Shown one piece after another: positions 1 to 6,037 of a DNA stretch of 14,193 nucleotides. Numbering within the stretch: position 1 is the first letter of the stretch; each line of letters starts with the position of its first letter. The stretch is from Actinobacteria bacterium UBA5182. GTDB lineage: Bacteria; Actinomycetota; UBA4738. The position numbers were made by a program, and so were the translations under genes. A model generated the notes under the pieces. That model saw only the letters and a list, made by a program, of their open reading frames with translations, was not told the origin of the DNA and made no database searches. The DNA lies in the NCBI GenBank assembly GCA_002413185.1, contig DHWM01000133.1, positions 1 through 14,193 of the forward strand, given 5' to 3'.

Positions 1-1
1 G

Positions 2-76
<75 letters not shown>

Positions 77-80
77 AGCG

Positions 81-170
81 CGGAGAGGGAGGGATTCGAA
101 CCCTCGAGGGGCTTAACACCCCAACCGGTTTAGCAAACCGGCGCCATAGACCGGACTAGGCGACCTCTCC
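81..170 (-). tRNA. tRNA-Ser (anticodon GCU)
   Basis: The minus strand gives a 90-nt class II tRNA. Acceptor arms GGAGAGG and CCTCTCC pair, with discriminator G. The anticodon stem CCGGT/ACCGG encloses TTGCTAA, so the anticodon is GCT (GCU), which reads serine AGC/AGU. A long variable arm with a short G/C-rich stem follows, as expected for serine tRNA, then a T arm with TTCGAAT. A -10-like TACACT lies on the minus strand at 177-182, just upstream of the 5' end. I see no good -35 for it, so the promoter is uncertain. Confidence 0.96.
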
Positions 171-273
171 TCGGCGAGTGTATCGAATCGACCCGTCACA
201 TAGGCGCCAGGTGTCCCACACGCGCTCGGGGGGAAAGCCCTAAGAAGACCTCGACACGAAGGGAGGCCCACAC

Positions 274-483
274 ATGGGCGCAGGCACCGGAGACAAAGCC
301 GAAGGCAAGGTCGACGAGCTGAAGGGCAAGGTGAAGGAAGCCGCCGGGCGGGCCACCGACAACCAAGACCAGGAGGCCGAGGGCCGCGCGGATCAGCTCG
401 CTGGCGGCGGAAAGCAAGCCTGGGGCGACGTCAAGAACGCCGGCCAGAAGGCAAAGGACAAGGTGAAGGACGCGCTGGACTGA
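274..483 (+). CDS. CsbD-like stress-response protein
   Basis: This 69-residue protein is very hydrophilic, with no signal peptide, membrane segment or cysteine. It is rich in Lys, Asp, Glu, Gly and Ala. The pattern GDKAEGKVDELKGKVKEAAG near the N terminus, followed by a second similar amphipathic segment ending in KAKDKVKDALD, is the hallmark of the CsbD family, small cytoplasmic proteins induced by general stress in Bacillus (sigma-B regulon). Their biochemical role is not established. The ATG is preceded by the purine-rich GAAGGGAGG at a suitable distance. The gene stands alone between the tRNA pair, transcribed the other way, and a strong hairpin at 501-537. I could not identify a sigma-B-like promoter upstream, so stress control is inferred only from the family. 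Confidence 0.9.
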   Translation: MGAGTGDKAEGKVDELKGKVKEAAGRATDNQDQEAEGRADQLAGGGKQAWGDVKNAGQKAKDKVKDALD

Positions 484-500
484 CTTCAGCCGTCGCCGCG

Positions 501-537
501 GGGCGTTCGAGCGCGATCCGCATGCGCTTGAACGCCC
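501..537 (+). terminator. Hairpin downstream of the CsbD-like gene, probable terminator
   Basis: GGGCGTTCGAGCGC at 501-514 pairs with GCGCTTGAACGCCC at 524-537, matching at 13 of 14 positions around a 9-nt loop. It starts 17 bp after the CsbD-like stop codon. The following bases, TGCGTTTGTCC, contain only a weak T tract, so this could be a G/C-driven terminator or an mRNA-stabilising stem. No coding sequence overlaps it. Confidence 0.6.
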
Positions 538-612
538 TGCGTTTGTCCTCGGTTTTGACCACGCGGACCGGGCCGCGAGCGCAGCCGTCCTCCGACTGCT
601 ACGGTCGATCCG

Positions 613-1092
613 ATGGAACAGCCGCCGGTGCATCCCGACGTCCAGCCGATCGCGTTCCTGCTCGGGACGTGGACCGGGGAGGGGAAGGGCGAATACCCGA
701 CCATCGAATCCTTCGCCTACGGCGAGGAGGTTCGGTTCTGGCATGTCGGCAAGCCGTTCCTGGCGTACTCCCAGCGGACGTGGGCCCTCGACGACGGGCG
801 GCCACTGCACGGCGAGGCGGGCTACTGGCGGCCCAAGCCCGAAGGCCGCATCGAGATCGTCCTGGCCCATCCCACCGGGATCGTGGAGATCCAGGAGGGC
901 ACCGTCGCGAACGAAGGGCAGACCGTCGAGGTGGCGTCGACCTCGATCGGCCTCACCACGACCGCCAAGGAGGTCACGGCACTGAAGCGGACCGTCCGCG
1001 TCGCCGGGGACGTCCTCAGCTACGAGGTCCGGATGGCCGCGGTGGGCGTTCCGCTGACCCACCACCTCGCGGCCGAGCTTCGCCGGGCCTAA
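613..1092 (+). CDS. Nitrobindin-family heme-binding protein (THAP4-like, FABP-type barrel)
   Basis: The 159-residue protein has the nitrobindin (DUF1794) layout. LLGTWTGEGKGEYP near residues 16-29 is the family's N-terminal GxWxGxG signature. A run of beta strands follows, and the C-terminal motif THHLAAEL around residues 149-156 carries the histidine expected to be the proximal heme ligand. Characterised members are 10-stranded beta-barrel ferric-heme proteins that bind NO and isomerise peroxynitrite to nitrate. That activity is carried over by family and is not shown here. There is no signal peptide, so it is likely cytoplasmic. No clear Shine-Dalgarno precedes the ATG. The last 77 bp overlap the 3' end of the convergent DinB-family gene. 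Confidence 0.88.
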   Translation: MEQPPVHPDVQPIAFLLGTWTGEGKGEYPTIESFAYGEEVRFWHVGKPFLAYSQRTWALDDGRPLHGEAGYWRPKPEGRIEIVLAHPTGIVEIQEGTVANEGQTVEVASTSIGLTTTAKEVTALKRTVRVAGDVLSYEVRMAAVGVPLTHHLAAELRRA

Positions 1093-1597
1093 CCCCCGCC
1101 GCCAGCTCGTCGAGCTGACCGGCGTGGGCCTCGAGGTGGCCCACCAGGAACTCCTCCACGATCCTCGGCATGTCCATCACGCCGAGTGCAGAATGAAGCC
1201 CTCTTCGCCTCCAGTCCTGAGGAGGCATCGCGCCGAGCTGTTCGCGAAGCTCCGCGACGTGCCTCTCCAACCGCTCGAAGAGCTCTGGAGGTGGGCGGCC
1301 CCGATCAGCCGCGATGGCCGCCACGCGCACGAGGTCCGATTTGACCCGGCCGAAGGCGACCGGGTCGGCCTCGGCCGGCCGGTTCAGGATCAACCGGATC
1401 TGCTCGAGCCAGTAGGGCACGAACTCCCCCAGATGCGCCCACACCTGACCCCAGTCCCACCGCTCCCCGGTGGGCGGGTCGGGCGGGGTGAGACCGGGGG
1501 CCGGACCGCTCCCGGCGTGATCGCGGAGGGTTGCCTCCACCCGCCCCAGCCGAACCAGGAACTCCGAACCGGGATCGAGGGGCGGGGCGGCGTTCAC
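1016..1597 (-). CDS. DinB-superfamily (DinB/YfiT-like four-helix) protein
   Basis: This 193-residue, mostly helical protein fits the DinB/YfiT-like metalloenzyme fold. His55, in WAHLGEF, is followed by a second pair, His154 and His158, in EEFLVGHLEAHAGQLDEL. This matches the His plus HxxxH triad that binds a metal in the family. Members include thiol-dependent transferases (bacillithiol, mycothiol) and many of unknown activity, so no substrate is assigned. The GTG start overlaps the TGA stop of the upstream FAH-family gene in a 4-bp GTGA junction, indicating translational coupling. The domain ends near residue 165. The last 25-30 residues are a Gly/Pro/Arg-rich tail encoded antisense to the nitrobindin gene end, which may be a non-functional read-on to the first available stop. 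Confidence 0.82.
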   Translation of the reverse strand: MNAAPPLDPGSEFLVRLGRVEATLRDHAGSGPAPGLTPPDPPTGERWDWGQVWAHLGEFVPYWLEQIRLILNRPAEADPVAFGRVKSDLVRVAAIAADRGRPPPELFERLERHVAELREQLGAMPPQDWRRRGLHSALGVMDMPRIVEEFLVGHLEAHAGQLDELAAGVRPGEARPRGGGSAERPPRPSGPRS

Positions 1598-2532
1598 CGG
1601 GACGGCCGGATGGGCTGCAGTGGGGGGCCTTCGACCACTCGATTGGACAGTGGCCCGAGCTGGTCCACCTCCAGCCGGACTTCATCCCCCGGCCGGAGCC
1701 ACGGGTACTCCTCCTCGCCATGCACCAGCGACAGCTCCAGGATGCAGCCGGTCCCGCACGTGCCCGAGCCGATCACGTCCCCCGGCGCGATCTCCGTTCC
1801 CCGGGAGGCATACGCGAGCATCTCGCCGAAGCTCCAGTAGATGTCGGCGAGCGACCCTCGGCTGTACTCCTTGCCGTTGACCGTGGCCGTCATGGCGAGA
1901 TCGTAGGCGTGGTCTTTCCTGAACGGCTCGAGCTCGTTCGGCGTGGTCAGCGCTGGGCCGAGCGTGGTGGCGAAGTCTTTCCCCTTCGCCGGGCCCAGCG
2001 ACAGCTTCATCTCACGGCGCTGGAGGTCGCGGGCGCTCCAGTCGTTCATCACACAGAATCCGGCGATGTGCCGCTCGGCCTCCTCCGGGTGGAGGTCCCG
2101 GCCTCCGCGCCCCACGATGGCCGCCACCTCCAGTTCGAAGTCGAGCTGCGAGCTTCCCGGAGGGATCGCCACGTCGTCGCGCGGCCCGGCCACGGCCGCA
2201 GGGTTGGTGAAGTAGAACACGGGCAGCTCGTACCAGTCCGGCTCCATCTCCAGGCCCCTGCGCTGCCGGGCGGTCCGAACGTGCTGCTCGAACGCGTAGA
2301 AGTCCCGGACCGAAGGAGGCCTCGGGATGGGGGCGAGGAGCGTCGCGGCGTCCAGCCGAACGACCTCCGCCGGATCCGAGAGGGCTCGCTCTCCAGCGAG
2401 CGCCAGGCGCTCGCCGTCGTCGCCGAGCAGGCCGATCAATGTCACGCCGGTTTCCAACCCCAGGATCTCGGTGTCCCGGATGAGGCCGACCCGGGCCTCT
2501 CCCCCCTGAGCTCTGTAGGTGACCCAACGCAT
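1594..2532 (-). CDS. Fumarylacetoacetate hydrolase (FAH) family protein
   Basis: The 312-residue protein has the FAH fold in its C-terminal two thirds. Metal ligands are visible as E133 and E135 in DFELEVA and D164 in NDWSARDLQ. D77 and H84, seven residues apart in DFYAFEQHV, match the spacing of the metal Asp and catalytic His in true fumarylacetoacetases. R168, Q171, the KGKDF segment at 183-187 and GTCGTG at 257-262 fit the substrate pocket. The family hydrolyses C-C bonds in beta-diketo acids or decarboxylates/hydrates related acids. The exact substrate cannot be read from sequence, and no tyrosine-catabolism genes are nearby. I chose the ATG at 2532; an in-frame TTG at 2541 would add three residues. 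There is no obvious Shine-Dalgarno. It is the first gene of a pair with the DinB-family gene. Confidence 0.9.
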   Translation of the reverse strand: MRWVTYRAQGGEARVGLIRDTEILGLETGVTLIGLLGDDGERLALAGERALSDPAEVVRLDAATLLAPIPRPPSVRDFYAFEQHVRTARQRRGLEMEPDWYELPVFYFTNPAAVAGPRDDVAIPPGSSQLDFELEVAAIVGRGGRDLHPEEAERHIAGFCVMNDWSARDLQRREMKLSLGPAKGKDFATTLGPALTTPNELEPFRKDHAYDLAMTATVNGKEYSRGSLADIYWSFGEMLAYASRGTEIAPGDVIGSGTCGTGCILELSLVHGEEEYPWLRPGDEVRLEVDQLGPLSNRVVEGPPLQPIRPSR

Positions 2533-2597
2533 GGCGGGCAAGCCTAGCGCCGCGCGGCGTTACAGAACGCGTCGATCGCCGCGGCCCCGCTATGCGA

Positions 2598-2628
2598 AGG
2601 GCCGGACCCCCAGGGGGGATCCGGCCCT
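2598..2628. terminator. Strong G/C hairpin upstream of the FAH-family gene
   Basis: AGGGCCGGACCCCC at 2598-2611 pairs with GGGGGGATCCGGCCCT at 2613-2628, a stem of about 14 bp with one extra base and almost no loop. Neither strand has a T tract after it. It sits 66 bp upstream of the FAH-family ATG and more than 280 bp beyond the better terminator of the Asp-box gene. It could be a factor-assisted terminator, an attenuator in a long FAH leader, or a DNA-level site. Confidence 0.4.
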
Positions 2629-2662
2629 CGCCGTTCTCGACCCTTGCTCCCGCCAGCGCTTC

Positions 2663-2807
2663 GGCTTCCCCGTGGATCAGGGAAGCCGCCCGGTCGACCA
2701 GCCGGGGCTCGCGGGAGTGGTGAACTGGTTGGATTCTGCCGAGTCCTCTACCTCGGCGGACGGGCGGGGCGGTCAGCCCCGGCCCGCGAGGGATGGCTCA
2801 GCAGCCA
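2663..2807. other. Cluster of pairing segments, possible structured RNA
   Basis: Four helices can be drawn. GGCTTCCC 2663-2670 pairs with GGGAAGCC 2680-2687, 8 bp and perfect. GCCGAG 2738-2743 pairs with CTCGGC 2752-2757. TGGCT 2794-2798 pairs with AGCCA 2803-2807. Finally CCGGGGCT 2702-2709 can pair with AGCCCCGG 2775-2782, or CTCGCGGG 2708-2715 with CCCGCGAG 2783-2790. These last two pairings compete because they share bases on the left and cross. I recognise no named riboswitch or ncRNA family, and high G+C alone produces some pairing. Function is unknown. Confidence 0.3.
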
Positions 2808-2911
2808 GTCACCTCGGGGGTCGCGTGCTGTTTATGCAAGCTGGACCACCTCCTCTCTCCCGTGGGTCCATATTCCGACCGAACCGCCCCGGACGCAACA
2901 CACAGGGGACG

Positions 2912-2957
2912 AAAAAAGACAGAAACGCCGCCCCCCGGTGACTCGGAGGGCGGCGCT
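2912..2957 (-). terminator. Rho-independent terminator of the Asp-box protein gene
   Basis: On the minus strand, 40-odd bases after the stop codon, a stem forms between 2945-2955 (plus-strand GGAGGGCGGCG) and 2926-2936 (CGCCGCCCCCC) with one mismatch. A further G-C pair closes a 6-nt loop. In transcription order the stem is followed by TTTCTGTCTTTTTTC, a good U-rich tail. This is the clearest intrinsic terminator in the window. Confidence 0.85.
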
Positions 2958-2999
2958 CCTGTCGGTGTCTGTATGCGGCTGCTACCCGGTGTGGCTCTC

Positions 3000-4472
3000 C
3001 TAGGCGGCCATGGACCGGTAGACGACGTGGCCCGGGTTCGAGGGGCCCCCCGTGTAGTCGTGACCCTCGCCCCACATCATGTACGCGGTCGACCCGACGA
3101 TCTTGATGTCCTCGTAGTCGCCGTAAGGGAACAGGAATCCGTTGCGGCGGGACTCTGTGCGAGTCCTGTCGTAGCTGGAGACCCGCTGGCTCGCCCCCCA
3201 CGAGGTGCCGCCGTCCGACGACGACCGGAGCCACACGTTCCACCCGTTCTTGTGGTCGAGCGGAGCGCCCAAGCGATCGTCCATCCACATCGCGTCGATG
3301 TGTCCGGCGGTCGAGCCCTCGATGCGCGGGAACAGCGCGTAGCACGCCGTTGCGCACCCGGACGCGGTCTTGTCGTCCAACCGGCCCACGTACTGCCACG
3401 TGGTCCCGCCGTCCGTGGACTTCGACAGCTGCACGATCGACGGGCTTCCCGCCTTGGTGTGGTCCTCGCCGTCCTGCCACGCCACGTACAGCGTGCCGGC
3501 ATCGTCGATCCCGATGTCGTCCTGGACACCGAAGAACGCGAAACCGCAGCTCGGACTGTAGGGGCAGTCCGGTCCCGCCGGCGCGTACGCCACGTGGGTG
3601 AACGTGGTCGAGAGCGTCCCGGCCAGCGTCTTCGAGATTCGGTAGTCGCCGGCGATGTTGCCGCCGCAGCTCGACCGGAGGCAGTCTCCCCACGCGAAGA
3701 TCGCGTTGTGCTGGGCGTCGAGAACGCCGCCTTCCGCGAACGCGACCACGTCGGTCTGGTCGACCAGCGCCTCGGTCCACGTCTGGCCGCCGTCCTTCGA
3801 CAACGCGATGTAGTGGTTCTTCGCGGAGTCATAGGCGGTGTAGACGTCGTTGCCGTAGGCGAGCGTCCACGGATGGTCGCAGTTCGAACATCCCACGTTC
3901 ACCTTGTGCGCGATGAACGTCGAGCCGTGGTCGGTGGAGGTGGCCACCGCCACGTCCGTCTTGACCCCCTGGTTCCCGTACGCCAGGAAGCTCACGTGAA
4001 CCGCACCCGTGACGGGGTCGACGGTGACGACGCAGTCGACCTGGTCGGCATAGGTCACGCTGTCCACCGTGTCGGAAATGACATGCAGAGGGCCGAACGT
4101 CTGTCCACTGTCGCTCGACACGCGGATGTAGATGCGATGCGGGTTGGCGGATGCCGGGTCACACGTCGGGTCGCCCACGTAATGGGACCACACCACGTAA
4201 ACGTAGGTTCCGGATGTGGCGATGTCCGGCTCCCAGTCGTCGCCGCCACAGAATCCGAGCGCCGTGGCGCCGTTCGGGTTCAGCCGAGTCGATGGCCCCG
4301 AAGGGATCTGGAACGTTCCCGGCCCGGTGGCCGTGGTCGGCTTGACCTTGGGTGGAGGTCCGATCCCGCCGGCGGAGCTGGGAGCGGCGGCGAACGCGAG
4401 AAGCGCCACCACCACCGCGAAGAACACGAGACTGCGGGCCTGCCTCACGTGAGGCAACGCGCGAAAGGACAA
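3000..4472 (-). CDS. Secreted Asp-box (BNR/sialidase-like) beta-propeller protein
   Basis: The 490-residue protein begins with an export signal: Arg residues at 4, 10 and 13, a hydrophobic core at about 15-30, and probable signal peptidase I cleavage after SSA (34). The mature part carries five Asp-boxes of the S-x-D-x-G-x-[TS]-[WF] type: SSDSGQTF (119-126), STDHGSTF (179-186), SKDGGQTW (225-232), STDGGTTW (352-359) and SSDGGTSW (418-425). They mark beta-propeller blades of the sialidase/BNR superfamily. Many such proteins are not sialidases, and I could not confirm the catalytic arginine triad or Tyr/Glu pair, so no enzyme activity is claimed. The frame opens at a TTG at 4532, but GGGAGGGGG sits about 5 nt before the TTG at 4472, which also gives a normal signal peptide, so I use 4472. 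A strong terminator follows. Confidence 0.8.
   Translation of the reverse strand: MSFRALPHVRQARSLVFFAVVVALLAFAAAPSSAGGIGPPPKVKPTTATGPGTFQIPSGPSTRLNPNGATALGFCGGDDWEPDIATSGTYVYVVWSHYVGDPTCDPASANPHRIYIRVSSDSGQTFGPLHVISDTVDSVTYADQVDCVVTVDPVTGAVHVSFLAYGNQGVKTDVAVATSTDHGSTFIAHKVNVGCSNCDHPWTLAYGNDVYTAYDSAKNHYIALSKDGGQTWTEALVDQTDVVAFAEGGVLDAQHNAIFAWGDCLRSSCGGNIAGDYRISKTLAGTLSTTFTHVAYAPAGPDCPYSPSCGFAFFGVQDDIGIDDAGTLYVAWQDGEDHTKAGSPSIVQLSKSTDGGTTWQYVGRLDDKTASGCATACYALFPRIEGSTAGHIDAMWMDDRLGAPLDHKNGWNVWLRSSSDGGTSWGASQRVSSYDRTRTESRRNGFLFPYGDYEDIKIVGSTAYMMWGEGHDYTGGPSNPGHVVYRSMAA
4441..4456. repeat. 16-bp perfect palindrome in the signal-peptide region
   Basis: TGCCTCACGTGAGGCA reads the same on both strands. 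With the start chosen at 4472 it lies 5-11 codons into the Asp-box gene. If translation began downstream it would be a promoter-proximal operator. Roughly 0.2 such 16-mers are expected by chance in a window this size under uniform base composition, so it may be coincidental. Confidence 0.35.
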
Positions 4473-4660
4473 GGAGACCCCCTCCCGATCGATGAGGGTC
4501 GTACCGTAGGCCACAACGGACTGCCCGCACAAGGGCTTCCTTCGTCCTACGCCCGAAGGTCACCTTGTCCACCCGGGCTGCACGTCCCAACGCCCACGAC
4601 GGGCACCTCGAGGCTCGTTCCCTGTCCCAGCGTTCTTCGTTCCACCCGAGAGGGCGGCCC

Positions 4661-5893
4661 TCACCCACCGAACCGGACAGGAAGGGACTTCAGCCCGCGC
4701 AGCGTGACGGTCTCGCGCCATTCGAGCTCCTCCTCGGTGGCCAGCTCGATCCGGGGAACCCGCCGCAGCAACGTCGCGATCGCGACCTGGCCTTCTGCCC
4801 GGGCCAGGGGCGCCCCCAGGCAGAAGTGGATCCCGCTGCCGAAGGCCAGGTGGCGGTTGTCGTTCCTGCCCAGGTCCAGCCGGTCGGGATCGGGGAACTG
4901 CGCGGGGTCGCGGTTGGCCGCTCCCAGCACGGCCACGACCTGGTGGCCCTTGTCGATGGGCCGGCCCCCGATCTCCATGTCCTCGAGCACCGTGCGCCCC
5001 GTTAGCTGGACGGGGGCGTCGTACCGAAGGAGCTCCTCGACGGCCGTCCGGATCAGGGAGGGCTCTGCGCGGAGCTGCCCCATCTCCTGCGGGTGCCGGA
5101 GCAGGGAGAGGACGCCGTTCCCGATCAGGTTGACCGTGGTCTCGTGGCCCGCCACCAGCAGCAGGATGCACGTCGAGATCAGCTCGTCCTCCGTGAGCGA
5201 GCGTCCTTCGTCTTCGGCCTGGATCAGCCCGCTCAGCAGGTCGCTCCTGGGGTGGGCCCGGCGATCCCGGATCAGGCCGAGGAAGTAGTCGGTGAAGGCC
5301 TCAGCCGCCCGATTGGCCCGTTCGAACAGCTCGACCGAGATGATCGGGTCGAGCGACACCACGAGGTCGGACGACCACTGGCGAAACACCTCCCGGTCCT
5401 CCGGGGGGACTCCCAGCATCTCGCAGATGACCCTGATGGGAAGGGGATAGGCGAGGTCGGCGACGACGTCCATCGTGCCGGAGCCCGCCTCGAGCACCGC
5501 CGTCAGCAGCTCGTCCACGATGTCCTGCATGTGGGGCCGAAGCGATTCGACCACCCGCGGAGTGAACGCCTTGTTCACCAGGGTCCTCAACCGCGTGTGG
5601 TCTGGCGGATCGACGAACAGCATCGACCGGGCCCGGTTCTCCTCCAGCAGGCCAGGTGATTGCTGGCCGACCATCTCCCGGAACAGCTCGAACAGCTCGG
5701 ACTTGCGCGAGTCGCTGCTGAACCGGGGGTCGCGGAGGATCTGCAGGCAGTCGGCGTATCGCGTCAGGATCCACACGCCCGGGAACATCCCCTTGTGGAC
5801 GGGGTCGAGCTCTCGGAGCTGGGCGTAGGCGGGATAGGGGTCGGAGTGAACCTCGGGCAGAAAGGGGTTGAACTCGAGGACCGTGTCGCTCAT
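4661..5893 (-). CDS. Cytochrome P450 monooxygenase
   Basis: The 410-residue protein is the usual size for a soluble bacterial P450. Hallmarks are in order: C-helix HTRLR (99-103), I-helix oxygen-activation motif AGHETT (248-253), K-helix ExxR as EELLR (286-290), and the heme-binding loop FGSGIHFCLG (351-360) with thiolate ligand Cys358. There is no membrane anchor, so it is cytoplasmic and needs separate ferredoxin and reductase partners; none are encoded nearby. It resembles the broad bacterial CYP107-like group, but the substrate cannot be predicted. The open frame extends upstream to 6355, but the ATG at 5893 starts the typical N terminus. The extension overlaps the divergent gene antisense and has no P450 features. 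A -10-like TACACT lies 10 nt before this ATG and no Shine-Dalgarno is visible. Confidence 0.96.
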   Translation of the reverse strand: MSDTVLEFNPFLPEVHSDPYPAYAQLRELDPVHKGMFPGVWILTRYADCLQILRDPRFSSDSRKSELFELFREMVGQQSPGLLEENRARSMLFVDPPDHTRLRTLVNKAFTPRVVESLRPHMQDIVDELLTAVLEAGSGTMDVVADLAYPLPIRVICEMLGVPPEDREVFRQWSSDLVVSLDPIISVELFERANRAAEAFTDYFLGLIRDRRAHPRSDLLSGLIQAEDEGRSLTEDELISTCILLLVAGHETTVNLIGNGVLSLLRHPQEMGQLRAEPSLIRTAVEELLRYDAPVQLTGRTVLEDMEIGGRPIDKGHQVVAVLGAANRDPAQFPDPDRLDLGRNDNRHLAFGSGIHFCLGAPLARAEGQVAIATLLRRVPRIELATEEELEWRETVTLRGLKSLPVRFGG

Positions 5894-5903
5894 CCAGCTT
5901 GAC

Positions 5904-5909
5904 AGTGTA
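5904..5909 (-). promoter_or_regulatory. Candidate -10 element of the P450 gene
   Basis: On the minus strand TACACT (four of six matches to TATAAT) ends 10 nt before the P450 ATG. Transcription would start about 3 nt before the ATG. This agrees with the absence of a Shine-Dalgarno and suggests a nearly leaderless mRNA. No good -35 was found. Confidence 0.4.
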
Positions 5910-5920
5910 GCCACCGTGGG

Positions 5921-5950
5921 TTGCCCCCGATGAACGGGTGATCCTAGGAT
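5921..5950 (+). promoter_or_regulatory. Candidate promoter of the DivIVA-like gene
   Basis: TTGCCC at 5921-5926 and TAGGAT at 5945-5950 are separated by 18 bp. Each matches the sigma-70 type consensus at four of six positions. It lies in the 144-bp divergent gap between the P450 gene and the DivIVA-like gene and would give a leader of about 80 nt containing the strong ribosome-binding site. Confidence 0.4.
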
Positions 5951-6022
5951 GAGCGAGCTTCGAACGTCCGCATGGACAGCTCGCATCGGCGGGCTTGGTC
6001 CTGATGAGCCGGAGACGGCAGC

Positions 6023-6031
6023 AGGAGGTGA
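6023..6031 (+). promoter_or_regulatory. Strong Shine-Dalgarno of the DivIVA-like gene
   Basis: AGGAGGTGA is an uninterrupted match to the anti-Shine-Dalgarno of 16S rRNA, 6 nt before the ATG at 6038. It fixes the start of this gene and suggests high expression. Confidence 0.85.
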
Positions 6032-6037
6032 CTCCGA

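Larger units (their letters stand above)
2533..2999. other. 467-bp intergenic region rich in inverted repeats
   Basis: No convincing gene lies here; open frames crossing it lack family patterns and good start signals. Going from the FAH-family gene outward it holds a 12-bp perfect palindrome, CGCCGCGCGGCG, at 2548-2559, just upstream of the start and a possible operator. Then come a long G/C hairpin at 2598-2628, a cluster of pairing segments at 2663-2807, a weaker hairpin at 2842-2870, and the terminator of the Asp-box gene at 2912-2957. For the FAH-family gene, a TAGGCT lies 8 nt before the ATG and could be a -10 for a nearly leaderless start, but no matching -35 is evident. Confidence 0.6.

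Noticed and set aside
196..1065. 289-codon minus-strand frame over the CsbD-like and nitrobindin genes
   Set aside because: It is antisense to two recognisable families, and its translation is Arg/Gly/Pro-rich without motifs.
2533..2999. Known riboswitch, SRP RNA, RNase P RNA or tmRNA in the intergenic region
   Set aside because: I compared the conserved cores I know (cobalamin, glycine, TPP, c-di-AMP, 4.5S, rnpB) by eye and none fits. Only an unassigned structured region is reported.
4644..4660. Terminator after the P450 gene (GAGGGCGGCCCTC)
   Set aside because: The palindrome has almost no loop and no T tract, so it is not convincing as a terminator.
2793..5288. 831-codon open frame on the plus strand
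   Set aside because: It is antisense to the Asp-box protein and the P450, both well supported by motifs. The translation is Arg/His/Val-rich shadow sequence.
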